A stretch of DNA of 64,000 nucleotides, taken from assembly GCA_019056805.1 (NCBI GenBank), contig DXJG01000002.1:347103-411102 (forward strand). The letters run 5' to 3'. The DNA comes from Candidatus Baldrarchaeota archaeon. GTDB taxonomy: Archaea; Asgardarchaeota; Baldrarchaeia; Baldrarchaeales; DXJG01. Both the position numbers and the translations under genes were made by a program. Every line of letters starts with the position of its first letter. Position 1 is the first letter of the stretch. This document shows positions 44,271 through 53,202 of this stretch, piece by piece. The notes under the pieces were generated by a model that did not search any database, was not told the DNA's origin, and was given only the letters and a program-made list of their open reading frames with translations.

Positions 44271-45263
44271 ATGGAAAATAAAACTGTAATAAAAGTAGAA
44301 AACTTAAGAAAATGGTTCCCAATCAGAAGGAGCTTCTTTGCAACACTGTTTTCAAAAGAAGAACTTTATGTCAAAGCAGTCGACGGAGTAGACTTTGAAA
44401 TAAAAGAAAGAGAAGTTTTCTGTCTAGCAGGTGAATCTGGCTGTGGAAAAACAACAACCGCAAGAACCATACTCAGACTTGTAGAACCCACAGATGGAAA
44501 AATCTATTTTGATGGTGACGACATAACACACTTAAAAACAAAAGAACTCAAACCTTACAGAATAAAAATGCAAATAATATTCCAAGACCCCTACGAATCT
44601 CTAAACCCTAGACTATCAGTCTTCGATATAGTTTCAGAACCCCTACAAGTAAACAAACTATATGAATCTCAAAGAGAACTTAAAGAAAAAGTAGCAACAG
44701 CACTAGAAGAAGTTGAATTGATCCCCCCAGAAAGATTCATGTACAGATTCCCACACGAACTTAGTGGTGGACAAAGACAAAGAGTAGCAATAGCAAGAGC
44801 AATAATAACAAGACCAAGATTCATAGCTGCAGACGAACCCGTATCAATGCTTGACGTTTCAATAAGAGCAGAAATTCTCGAATTAATGGACCGCTTTAAA
44901 CGCGAGTTTAACATAGCTTACCTATACATTACTCACGATCTATCAACAGCACGATACGTAAGTGATAGAATAGGAATCATGTACCTCGGAAAAATAGTTG
45001 AAACAGGCAACATAGACAAAGTATTAGATGACCCACAACACCCATACACACAAGCTCTAATATCAGCAATACCAGTACCAGACCCAACAATGAAAAGGAA
45101 ACGTGTAATATTAAGAGGCGAGCCACCAAACCCGATATATCCTCCGCCTGGCTGCAGATTCCACCCACGTTGTCCCTATGCTAAAGATGTATGCAAAGAA
45201 AAAGAACCAGAGATGGTAAAAGTCGGAGAAGAACACTACGCAGCCTGTTGGTTACTCAGCTAA
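44271..45263 (+). CDS. dppF: Peptide-type ABC transporter ATPase, DppF-like
   Basis: 330 residues, with Walker A GESGCGKTT, signature LSGGQRQRVAIARAI, Walker B FIAADEPVSMLD and H-loop YITHDLST. The C-terminal domain repeats YPPPGCRFHPRCPYAKDVCKEKEPE in shorter recognisable pieces (YPPPGCRFHPRC, KDVCKEKEPE). The gap to dppD is 10 bases. The two ATPases work as a heterodimer. Confidence 0.95.
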   Translation: MENKTVIKVENLRKWFPIRRSFFATLFSKEELYVKAVDGVDFEIKEREVFCLAGESGCGKTTTARTILRLVEPTDGKIYFDGDDITHLKTKELKPYRIKMQIIFQDPYESLNPRLSVFDIVSEPLQVNKLYESQRELKEKVATALEEVELIPPERFMYRFPHELSGGQRQRVAIARAIITRPRFIAADEPVSMLDVSIRAEILELMDRFKREFNIAYLYITHDLSTARYVSDRIGIMYLGKIVETGNIDKVLDDPQHPYTQALISAIPVPDPTMKRKRVILRGEPPNPIYPPPGCRFHPRCPYAKDVCKEKEPEMVKVGEEHYAACWLLS

Positions 45264-45616
45264 ACCAAAATAATTCTCTCAGTTTTTTCACTTAATAATT
45301 ACTTAAAATTGGCTTCCATCCCAACATATATTTTTCTATTTCCTTATTGTTGAAAATTACAGTTTAGTATGTACCCTGTTATTGAAATAGTTGTGCTATG
45401 GTAAATAGTATATCTAATAGCATTTTATTTTAAAAGTAGGTCAATAAATTTTTCGCGTCACCTATATAAAATAGCATCATTGTTTTGCTGAAGCTTTATC
45501 GAACCTTTTACTCAGATGTTTAAAATCCATAAATCGAAAACTATATTAGTAAGGTTATGAATAAAAAATTAAAAAGCTGTTACCGAATATGCATGTTTAG
45601 TGGAGAGGTGGATAGC
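45264..45616. other. Intergenic region after dppF
   Basis: 353 bases without a clear gene. A T-run (45283-45288) after dppF may end transcription. TATA-like elements are at 45461-45472 (CCTATATAAAAT) and 45516-45527 (ATGTTTAAAATC); the second could serve the Ig-like protein gene. I see no structured RNA. Confidence 0.45.
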
Positions 45617-46516
45617 GTGAAAAAAGCTGCAATCTTAATAACACTATTTGTCTTAACCTTAGCCTTGGCATGGATACCAACAAACAGTGGAGTAGTTGCT
45701 GCTCCAACCGTTACAATCAAACAAATCAGTGTGAAAACAATACCACGCGTCGATGCGCCGCAAGCTCTTTATATCAGCAATGAACCACTCGTTACTGGGA
45801 GTGTAAAAGCTGATGTAGCTATCGAGGATGTTACAATCGAGGTATCTCCAACAACAGATGGTTTTGTAGAGTCGATAGTCAGTATTCACATATATGTTGA
45901 ACCTGAAAATGCAACGTTCAGCGGTACCTACTCCATAATTAGTTCGGAAGGAGATGTTATTAGAGAAGAGGAAATAGAATTCGAAGGTTTTTACGGTGCA
46001 ATATGGGATACAACGACAATACCAGATGGCGAGTACACAGTTAACGTTACTGGTGTGGATTATTTGGGTAACAGATTTACTGATGCAGTAACCGTGAAAG
46101 TTGACAACACTCCACCAGAAATAACATTCGTAACCCCAGCAAATGGATCGTCACTACTCGGAACAGTAGTAATAAACTTTACCATAACTGATCTATACCT
46201 AGAAACTGAAGCAACCTTAAGAATAGATGCAGTAGAAATAGCCTTAACTGTCACATCAGGTACACCTGTACTATACACATGGGACACAACAGAGGTTGGT
46301 GATGGAGTCCACACGATCGTAGTAACGGCACGTGACGCTTTAAGAGAAGCATCAGCATCATTGATAGTTGAAACACTAAATTACATAAAAATAGCCAATT
46401 CCGCATTAACATACGGTATCCTACTAGGACTTCCACTCGGTCTCGGCATTGGTGTAATAATCTCATTTGCACTAGCAAAAGCTATGATTCCAAAGAAACT
46501 CAAAGAAGAGGGTTAA
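45617..46516 (+). CDS. Surface protein with Ig-like domains and membrane anchor
   Basis: 299 residues. Signal peptide (KKAAILITLFVLTLALAWIP...VVAAP), then beta domains with Ig-like wording (YGAIWDTTTIPDGEYTVNVTGVD, VDNTPPEITFVTPANGS, VLYTWDTTEVGDGVHTIVV in short pieces), then a C-terminal helix (YGILLGLPLGLGIGVIISFALA). It should sit on the outer face of the membrane. GTG 45617 follows GAGGTGGA by about 5 bases; an ATG at 45557 would add 20 residues unlike a signal peptide. It may assist the importer, but this is inference. Confidence 0.8.
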   Translation: MKKAAILITLFVLTLALAWIPTNSGVVAAPTVTIKQISVKTIPRVDAPQALYISNEPLVTGSVKADVAIEDVTIEVSPTTDGFVESIVSIHIYVEPENATFSGTYSIISSEGDVIREEEIEFEGFYGAIWDTTTIPDGEYTVNVTGVDYLGNRFTDAVTVKVDNTPPEITFVTPANGSSLLGTVVINFTITDLYLETEATLRIDAVEIALTVTSGTPVLYTWDTTEVGDGVHTIVVTARDALREASASLIVETLNYIKIANSALTYGILLGLPLGLGIGVIISFALAKAMIPKKLKEEG

Positions 46517-46530
46517 CGACATTTACTCTT

Positions 46531-46560
46531 TCTTTTATTTTGTATCTTTTTTCTTTTTAG
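46531..46560 (+). terminator. T-rich termination region
   Basis: A T-rich tract with runs of 3-6 T lies 15-45 bases after the surface protein stop, a likely archaeal termination site. Confidence 0.5.
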
Positions 46561-46621
46561 TTTCTAATTTTGATAAACTTTAAAATCCATATATGTACTG
46601 AGTTTAATTTGGTGGATATTG

Positions 46622-47041
46622 TTGGAAGAGAAGAGTCTGGAGGAACTAGTATCAAAATTAAAGGAAGCAAGAGAATATTTGAGTAAAGCAATAAATGTAT
46701 TTGAAACACCTAAAAAACTAAAATTTTTTGACGCTATCCTTGGAGGTCTTTTCGTACGCGTAGGAGTAGCAACCTTACCGGCAAAATATAGAAAAGCACT
46801 GATCTATGTTGCAAAAGCACAAGAGTCGCTAAATAATATGCAAAAACTACTTGAGGAACTATCAGAAGAAGCATATGATATAGTGGCCCCTGCTTTACAA
46901 AATATTCATAATATAGATCTAAATCAAATCATGCTAATTTTATCTAAAGAATGGCCAGAAAATGAAATAATCCAACAAATAGACAACAAATTACAAATAA
47001 TTGAAAATATCATAAAAAACGTAGAGAAAATCAAAATTTAA
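46622..47041 (+). CDS. Unrecognised helical protein
   Basis: About 139 residues, nearly all helix (LEELVSKLKEAREYLSKAI, then a hydrophobic turn FFDAILGGLFVRVGVATLP, then more helices). There is no signal peptide. GGTGG lies 6 bases before TTG 46622; TTG 46619 is also possible. Its TATA region (ACTTTAAAATCC) resembles that of the gene before it. Function is unknown. Confidence 0.65.
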   Translation: MEEKSLEELVSKLKEAREYLSKAINVFETPKKLKFFDAILGGLFVRVGVATLPAKYRKALIYVAKAQESLNNMQKLLEELSEEAYDIVAPALQNIHNIDLNQIMLILSKEWPENEIIQQIDNKLQIIENIIKNVEKIKI

Positions 47042-47105
47042 AAACAACTAATTTTAAAATCAAAATTCAAAATTTCAAAAGACTTAAGAAAATTTTATCA
47101 GCATA

Positions 47106-47213
47106 CTACTTCTTTCTTCTTCTCTGTTTTCTCTTCATTCTTCTTCTTCTCTTCTTAAGCCATTTTCTCCTCATTCCATGCCGCTTAGCTTTAACACCCC
47201 ATAAATGTCCCAC
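47106..47213 (-). CDS. rpl41e: Ribosomal protein eL41
   Basis: A tiny gene: GTG 47213 lies 7 bases after GGAGGT (47221-47226), and the product is 35 residues. The last 22 residues read MRRKWLKKRRRRMKRKQRRR plus KK, matching the eukaryotic eL41 pattern M-R-A-K-W-R-K-K-R-M-R-R-L-K-R-K. eL41 is a single helix that bridges the ribosomal subunits. A TATA-like ATTTTAAATC lies just upstream on the minus strand. An in-frame ATG at 47228 overlaps the ribosome site, and ATG 47174 would give just the 22-residue core. The extra 13 N-terminal residues are not typical of eL41. Confidence 0.8.
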   Translation of the reverse strand: MGHLWGVKAKRHGMRRKWLKKRRRRMKRKQRRRKK

Positions 47214-47434
47214 TTTCTTAACCTCCATCCAACTGGTCAAGATTTAAAATTACGCTGATTTAATGAACACATAGCTTAAAAACTTTAAGCTAGGAAAGAT
47301 AATACTTCATCTTCTAAAAAATTATAAAATTTAAACATTTCCTTTAATACTACTATTACCCAATTAAATATACTACAACAAAGAAGTGTAAGTAAAAGAT
47401 AAAATACTGATTGACAAACTTTGGAGGCTTAGCT

Positions 47435-48472
47435 TTGAGTATAAAGTTACCAGAAGGGAAAATTCCTCCAGAGACATTAAAAAATATCGTTTTTAAAAAT
47501 CTTGGAGTATCAAATCCAAGAGTGCTGTTAGGACCTGGAATAGGAGAAGATGCGGCGGTAATAGAATTAGAGCGGAAAGTAATTGTAGTAGCTACAGATC
47601 CAATCACGGGAGCAATAGAGGACATAGGATGGCTAAGTGTGCATATAAATGCTAACGATATTGCGTGTCACGGCGCAAAACCCACATGGTTCCTATCCAC
47701 AATTCTCCTCCCAGAAGACTCAGATGAAAAAATATTAGAAAAAATAGTTGTACAAATGGACAAGGCAGCAAAGGAACTAGAAGTAACCATTGTGGGAGGA
47801 CACACCGAAGTTACACCTGGACTAAAACGACCAATAGTCACAGGATTCATGATAGGAGAAGTAGAAAAAGGTAAATTTATTACAAGTAGTGGAGCCTCAC
47901 CCGGCGATAAAATCATCCTAACAAAAGGAGTAGCCATCGAAGGAACAGCAATAATAGCAGCCGAAAGAGAAAAAGAACTTCTCAATATACTCGATAAAAA
48001 CTTAGTAGAGAAAGCAAAGCAGTACAAATGGAAAATAAGCGTTGTTAAAGACGCATTAACAGCAGTAGAGGTTGGGGGGGTAACTGCAATGCACGACCCA
48101 ACAGAGGGAGGAGTTCTAGGAGGTTTACATGAGATAGCAGATGCAAGCAAAGTAGGATTCGCAATACAAGAAGAAAAAATAAAAAAGATGATCAGCAAAG
48201 AAACAAGAAAAATATGTGAAACATTGCAAATAGATCCCTTATGTTTAATAGGCAGTGGAGCATTGCTCATAACGGCAAAACCTGAAAAAGCGGAACAAAT
48301 AGTTAATACTCTTAACGACAAAGGAATATTTGCAGAAATCATAGGTCACATACTAGATAACCCTAAGAGAAGAATATTCTTTAGAAAAGATGGGAAAACA
48401 AAGAAAGCTCAAAGACCCATGCAAGACTCTCTCTGGGAAGCTTTATCAAAAAAATTAAAAGTTAATCGATAG
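47435..48472 (+). CDS. AIR synthase/HypE-related protein
   Basis: 345 residues of the AIRS/HypE/ThiL fold, which binds ATP and transfers phosphate to an oxygen or amide. Visible family parts are LLGPGIGEDAAVIEL, VVATDPITG, INANDIACHGAKP, VGGHTEVTP, SPGDKIILTKGVAIEGT, MHDPTEGGVLGGLHEIAD and IGSGALLI. HypE proteins end in a conserved P-R-I-C cysteine; this one ends in KKLKVNR, so it is not a normal HypE. No hydrogenase genes are in the window. TTG 47435 follows GGAGG. The 3' end overlaps the convergent next gene by 11 bases. Confidence 0.88.
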   Translation: MSIKLPEGKIPPETLKNIVFKNLGVSNPRVLLGPGIGEDAAVIELERKVIVVATDPITGAIEDIGWLSVHINANDIACHGAKPTWFLSTILLPEDSDEKILEKIVVQMDKAAKELEVTIVGGHTEVTPGLKRPIVTGFMIGEVEKGKFITSSGASPGDKIILTKGVAIEGTAIIAAEREKELLNILDKNLVEKAKQYKWKISVVKDALTAVEVGGVTAMHDPTEGGVLGGLHEIADASKVGFAIQEEKIKKMISKETRKICETLQIDPLCLIGSGALLITAKPEKAEQIVNTLNDKGIFAEIIGHILDNPKRRIFFRKDGKTKKAQRPMQDSLWEALSKKLKVNR

Positions 48473-48956
48473 TTAAACCAGCTTTCTTAAGCAATTCCAA
48501 TATTATTATACCAATAAACACCCAAAAACCAGCTTGGAAAGTATCAATTAAAGCATAAAAAGCAGAAGCAAAAATAGGAACGAAAAATATAGAAATAAGA
48601 AAAGTAGGTAAAAATCCTCCAATCAATGCGCCAGAAACTACATATAAAACCTTCTTCATTCTCTTTCTTTCCTCACTAACAACATCCTTTACTATTCCCG
48701 TCGAAAATCCTAAAGCTACATTACCCAACAATGGGATAAGAGGAAATTCACCTCCACGAATAGAACCAGCAACACCCACAATTACACCACATAAACTCCC
48801 ACCGAGAGAACCCATAAGCATACCAGCTAATTGAGGAATTAAAAATGAAGGAGTAAGTTCTACGACGCCAGGTATAACCACAATAGCAGCAAAATATCTT
48901 AACAAAGCTCCGAGGGCACCTAAAACAGTTACAATCGCAATCTGTTTAGCATTCAC
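48462..48956 (-). CDS. Membrane protein, possible ECF transporter S component
   Basis: 164 residues with about five to six helices. The start (NAKQIAIVTVLGALGALLRYFA) and the glycine-rich segment (LAGMLMGSLGGSLCGVIVGVAGS) resemble substrate-binding S components of ECF vitamin importers. No ECF ATPases are nearby. GTG 48956 follows GGAGG by 7 bases; ATG 48977 would overlap the preceding stop (ATGA) but has no ribosome site. The call is tentative. Confidence 0.6.
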   Translation of the reverse strand: MNAKQIAIVTVLGALGALLRYFAAIVVIPGVVELTPSFLIPQLAGMLMGSLGGSLCGVIVGVAGSIRGGEFPLIPLLGNVALGFSTGIVKDVVSEERKRMKKVLYVVSGALIGGFLPTFLISIFFVPIFASAFYALIDTFQAGFWVFIGIIILELLKKAGLTID

Positions 48957-48973
48957 CTCAAAACCTCCACATA

Positions 48974-49966
48974 TCATTTAGATAAAGCGTCAAATAATGC
49001 TCTTACCAGAATATTTAACTCTTTCGTTGAGGCTACACCAACCATAAGGAATTTCACATATTTTAAAGCAAATTCAATAGCTTCTAACGGCTTTAACCTA
49101 CCCCCAGCTAAAACCTTAATAGCAATAACTGGCCTTTTTGCTTCTTCAACAGCTTTAAGAGACAACTCTTTTGAGGGAAACATCATGACACCAAGCATAT
49201 TTATAGGGGTCATAAAACCATTAAAACTAAGTTTAGATTTTTCTAATACCGGAATCGTGATGCCAGAATGATGAGAACCAAGAATTACGAGGCCTCCATA
49301 CAAACTTTGTAGAAAACTTAACAAACTATCCAAAAGATCAAACCGTCCGGAAACAACTAAAAAATCAATCTCAGAACCTGGTTCAACAAACACTACTTTA
49401 TATCCATCAAAAATGTTTAAAATACGTTCAACAGGACGTAAATTTATCGAAAGTCTCTTAAAATCTTCTTTCGCATAGGGCTTCAAATGTTTGGATGCTT
49501 TTAAAAACTGTTTTTTCCATCCTTTTCTCCACTGTAAAACCGGATCATTCAGATATCTTTTTAAAAGATCATTCTCATCAACAAGTTTCTTTTCGTTATG
49601 ATAATAGGTTAACCATCTTCTAAATACATCAATTGGTTTACCGTCGATTTCAAGAGGCACTGGTATACAAATTCCAAGACCAATTTCAATTCCATAGTTA
49701 GCTTCCACCTTTTTAATAGCATTAAGTAAATTATTGAAAAGAGAGTTTTCTATATCTGGCATAACACCTAAAACATCAATACCATATTCAACGGCAACCG
49801 ATAAAATTTCTATAATATTCTCTATATTGCTAAAGCGTTTCCTGTAAATTTCGTCATGCTTAAAAGACTTATAAGAAACACCGATGAAAGGTAATGAACC
49901 TAATATCAACATCGGAAATTTGTATTTTTCTATTTCTAGGCGTGGAATTACATTTTCATGTTTCAA
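48974..49966 (-). CDS. Unrecognised protein, TIM-barrel-like
   Basis: 330 residues of alternating strands and helices without a membrane segment. The beginning (KFPMLILGSLPFIGVSYKS) and end (RPVIAIKVLAGGRLKPLEAIEFALKYVKFLMVGVASTKE in pieces such as VIAIKVLAGGRL and FLMVGVAST) look like barrel strands closing with a phosphate-binding-like loop. It is coupled to the membrane protein gene that follows. I cannot name a family; an aldo/keto reductase-like or aldolase-like barrel is possible. Confidence 0.65.
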   Translation of the reverse strand: MKHENVIPRLEIEKYKFPMLILGSLPFIGVSYKSFKHDEIYRKRFSNIENIIEILSVAVEYGIDVLGVMPDIENSLFNNLLNAIKKVEANYGIEIGLGICIPVPLEIDGKPIDVFRRWLTYYHNEKKLVDENDLLKRYLNDPVLQWRKGWKKQFLKASKHLKPYAKEDFKRLSINLRPVERILNIFDGYKVVFVEPGSEIDFLVVSGRFDLLDSLLSFLQSLYGGLVILGSHHSGITIPVLEKSKLSFNGFMTPINMLGVMMFPSKELSLKAVEEAKRPVIAIKVLAGGRLKPLEAIEFALKYVKFLMVGVASTKELNILVRALFDALSK

Positions 49967-50149
49967 TTTTCTTCCCCTTTTCCGCCTGATACACTTTATG
50001 ATACAATTCTAATAAAATAGATTTTGATGGAATTACTTCTAGGATATACGGCAATTATTTTTTAGGTTTATTGACTCTAAAGTTAAAATAGAAATGTCTT
50101 TCTGAAAACTCGAAGTCTTAAATCCACTCGCAATTCGGTGAAGCGTAGG

Positions 50150-50653
50150 ATGATAAAGACATTAAAAGTGAAGATACGTCCTTATATGGAAGAAGATTTA
50201 GAGGGTGCTTCAAAAGTAGCTTATAGAGCTTTTAAGGGTACCCTCGATGCTAAATGGGCAATTTGGGGACTTAATAGATGTGAAAAAGTCCTAGTAGCTG
50301 AAATAGATGAAAATATAGTTGGTGTGGTGGAATTAGAAAGTTTCTGGTTTAAGAATATCCTTCATGGATACATATACTACATATTTGTTGACCCTGACTG
50401 GCAAAGACAAGGGGTTGGAAGCGCTTTACTTAGAGGTGCTGAATCTTATTTCAAGGAACAAGGAGCCAAATACATTTGGGCAACAACCGGTAAAAGAAAT
50501 TTCAAAGCCAAAAAATTCTTTGAAAAAAATAAATACAAAAACATTGACCCTCAAGAACTCAAAAAGAAGTATAGTAGGCGAGAATTTAAATATCTACTCT
50601 GGCATCTCTACTACTGGAGTGAAGATGTAATTTACCTCAAAAACATAACGTAA
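50150..50653 (+). CDS. GNAT-family N-acetyltransferase
   Basis: 167 residues. The acetyl-CoA loop is seen in WQRQGVGSALLRGAE (Q/R-x-x-G-x-G/A), after the strand YYIFVDPDW. The N-terminus (VKIRPYMEEDLEGASKVAYRAF) is typical GNAT. The acceptor is unknown; many archaeal members acetylate protein N-termini or small amines. ATG 50150 follows GGTGAAG; GTG 50138 overlaps it. The PRPP synthase-like gene follows after 23 bases. Confidence 0.9.
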   Translation: MIKTLKVKIRPYMEEDLEGASKVAYRAFKGTLDAKWAIWGLNRCEKVLVAEIDENIVGVVELESFWFKNILHGYIYYIFVDPDWQRQGVGSALLRGAESYFKEQGAKYIWATTGKRNFKAKKFFEKNKYKNIDPQELKKKYSRREFKYLLWHLYYWSEDVIYLKNIT

Positions 50654-50676
50654 GAAAATACTAGGGAGGAGAAAAC

Positions 50677-51675
50677 TTGAGTAGGGAATGGGAAATCATT
50701 CTATGCTCTGGCGCCGAACATTTAACAGACCAATTTAAAAAATTAAACTATAATGTTCATGTAAGCGGCTTAAACTATGATGAAAAACGTTTTTTCCCAA
50801 ACAGCGATCTCTACACAAGACTTGATACCGTGGAAGAACTAAGTGAAAAAAGAGTCTTGGTAATTCAAAGTGCAACCTATAGCGGAGAACTAGATAAAGA
50901 GAAATTTACCACTGCTGATCGACTCTGGGAAACCTTACAAGTATTAGATATACTTAAACATCCGCTAAAAGTCTCTGAAAAAGCACATAAATTTTACGAA
51001 TACCAAAAACTCGAACCTCCAAAAGAAATAATTGTACTTTACACGTTTTTACCATGTGCTCTCCAAGACAAAGCTTTCAAAACAGGTGAAGTAATATCTG
51101 CTAAGCTTGCAGCTGAACTAACCTTGATGAAAGCAAATAAAATAGTTACAATAGATCCACATCCACCTGAAAATGTGCTTTGGGTAAAAAAGCTAGTGGA
51201 AGATGGCAGACTAGAAGTGATATCGGCAGTACCAACACTAATAGAAGAGGCTGAAAAAAGATTTAACTTGAAATCCTACGATTTACTAACTCCTGATGAA
51301 GGGGCACAAGAAAGATTTGGAATCAAAGGCTTTAAAAAACAACGATTTGACAGCTTTACAGTTATGATAAGTGGTGACTTCGACGTTAGAGGGAAAGAAA
51401 TAATTGTTGTAGATGATTTAACAAAAAGCGGATCAACTTTAATAAAAGCTAGAAACACCCTACTAGAGAGTGGAGCAGAAGAAGTTGTATGTTGTGTAAC
51501 CCATGTTCTACCCACTGTAAGTGAAGGCGAAAAACTTCTCAGAAGACTCGTTGAAAAACTTGAGGGAAAAATTCTAACAACAAATACGGTTAGAACTAAA
51601 ACCTTTGAAGAAGAAAACCCCCAATGTCTAGTAGACATAGTACCAATTATCCATAATTGGTTACAAACCACGTAG
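50677..51675 (+). CDS. Ribose-phosphate pyrophosphokinase-like protein, divergent
   Basis: 332 residues with the two-domain PRPP synthase plan. Family parts are altered: ARQD appears as ALQD in LPCALQDKAFKTGEVISAKL, D-L-H as DPHPPEN, and the PRPP loop as VVDDLTKSGSTL rather than D-D-x-x-x-T-G-G-T. The flexible-loop basic pair may be KKQR. It probably makes or binds PRPP, needed by pncB and purine/pyrimidine synthesis. The loss of the Arg in ARQD leaves activity open. TTG 50677 follows GGAGGAG. Confidence 0.8.
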   Translation: MSREWEIILCSGAEHLTDQFKKLNYNVHVSGLNYDEKRFFPNSDLYTRLDTVEELSEKRVLVIQSATYSGELDKEKFTTADRLWETLQVLDILKHPLKVSEKAHKFYEYQKLEPPKEIIVLYTFLPCALQDKAFKTGEVISAKLAAELTLMKANKIVTIDPHPPENVLWVKKLVEDGRLEVISAVPTLIEEAEKRFNLKSYDLLTPDEGAQERFGIKGFKKQRFDSFTVMISGDFDVRGKEIIVVDDLTKSGSTLIKARNTLLESGAEEVVCCVTHVLPTVSEGEKLLRRLVEKLEGKILTTNTVRTKTFEEENPQCLVDIVPIIHNWLQTT

Positions 51676-51740
51676 ATTTCAAGCAACATTTTAATAAAAC
51701 TAAGTTTGGGAGTTTATGTTAAGTTTAGGTGAAAGACAAA

Positions 51741-53186
51741 TTGAATATACCATCCGAACACACAAGATTTTCATTGGAAGTAGAATTGGACCCGTCTCAA
51801 TTTGATAAGTTTTTAAATTTCATTGAAGAATATTACATATTGCCAAAAGTTTCACTAATTTTCAGACATATTATAGAAGAGAGTATTGAAGGATATGTAG
51901 TTAAATTTATTGAGATCTGTCCAGCATACCCACAACTATATGCTCAAATATTCATACATGTCACAACTAGACCATATGTTGAAATATATTATCCGTCTAC
52001 ATGTCCTTCTCAATGGATAGCATCCATAGTATATCATCTAAAACGAACAGCACAGATTTTCGCTAAAACAGAGGGAAATGCTGTTCTTTCACTATTATTT
52101 GTAACAGGTAAACCTCCAATAATGGAAAAATTAAAAACACCAAGATCACTTGGCCTATTTAGCGATAGTATGATCATGCTATACATGTTTACCTATTTCA
52201 TCATTCTCCTAGCCTTTTTTGCAAACCCCATGTTGGCTCCAATAGTTTTTGTCGTTGTACAATTATTTATTCTTTTTAACGCTGATAAAATAGTTTATTC
52301 GATGGGAAAATGGAAAATAACCGATGAACATAATATCGTGCAACTAGTAAAGATAGTAACACGATACAGAGACCTCCAATGGTTCTTACATACCTATGGA
52401 GATTCCATAACAGAAATTAAACAGGCTATCTATGAAAGAACAATTGCACTTGGAGAACTAATAACCCCTCCACGAGTTTTAGAAATACTTGAAGACATTG
52501 GAATAAATATAGAAATTCGACAACTAGAAGTAAGAAATATCGATCTATATAGGTTAGTTTCGATCTTAGCCGCTAAATTCAAAGCTCATATGCCTAAAAT
52601 AGCAATAGCTAATGTTCTTCTACCGAATGCTGCTGCAGCAGGAATATCCCATAAGAGATCAACATTACTTATAACCTCCGGTCTTCTAGGCATATGTGAC
52701 GAAGGAGAACTTGAAGTAATTGTTGGACATGAGTTTTCTCACATTAAAGGAAGAGATCCACTTTTTCTCTTCTCTCTCTTTATAGGAGAATTTGCATTAA
52801 GATTCCTAGTGTTTTCCATTTTTCCCTTCCTTATACAACTATGGCTTCTATATTTTCTTGCAATATTCTCTCTTTTATTCTTCTTTGCGAAATTCTTCGA
52901 AGCTAAAGCAGACTTAGAAGCTATCTATATTTCTGGAAAACCTAGAGAACTCGCTTCGGCCCTCAGAAAATTCACTATATTTATGCCCCCTCGAAAACTA
53001 CGTAGATCTGTCATTAAATGGTTTAGCTGGGATCCTCACCCACCCTTATGGTTTAGAATCGAAAGAGCGGAAGAATATGCAGCAAAAGGACTAAAGCCTG
53101 TAAAGCATTTTCTGCTTAGAAGTGTAATCGACGTAGTTAAAGGACTATTTCGGGATTTATTCAAAATAAAACCCAAAAATATGTAG
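51741..53186 (+). CDS. M48-family membrane metallopeptidase, HtpX-like
   Basis: 481 residues. Zinc site HEFSHIKGRDP (H-E-x-x-H), with the third ligand Glu in FFEAKADLEAIYISG. Two helices near residues 150-200 and two after the zinc site anchor it in the membrane. The first 140 residues are a soluble domain that I do not recognise, so it is longer than normal HtpX (about 290). It likely takes part in membrane protein quality control. TTG 51741 follows AGGTGA by 8 bases; GTG 51729 overlaps that site. Confidence 0.9.
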   Translation: MNIPSEHTRFSLEVELDPSQFDKFLNFIEEYYILPKVSLIFRHIIEESIEGYVVKFIEICPAYPQLYAQIFIHVTTRPYVEIYYPSTCPSQWIASIVYHLKRTAQIFAKTEGNAVLSLLFVTGKPPIMEKLKTPRSLGLFSDSMIMLYMFTYFIILLAFFANPMLAPIVFVVVQLFILFNADKIVYSMGKWKITDEHNIVQLVKIVTRYRDLQWFLHTYGDSITEIKQAIYERTIALGELITPPRVLEILEDIGINIEIRQLEVRNIDLYRLVSILAAKFKAHMPKIAIANVLLPNAAAAGISHKRSTLLITSGLLGICDEGELEVIVGHEFSHIKGRDPLFLFSLFIGEFALRFLVFSIFPFLIQLWLLYFLAIFSLLFFFAKFFEAKADLEAIYISGKPRELASALRKFTIFMPPRKLRRSVIKWFSWDPHPPLWFRIERAEEYAAKGLKPVKHFLLRSVIDVVKGLFRDLFKIKPKNM

Positions 53187-53202
53187 AAAAAGGATGAGGT
53201 TG

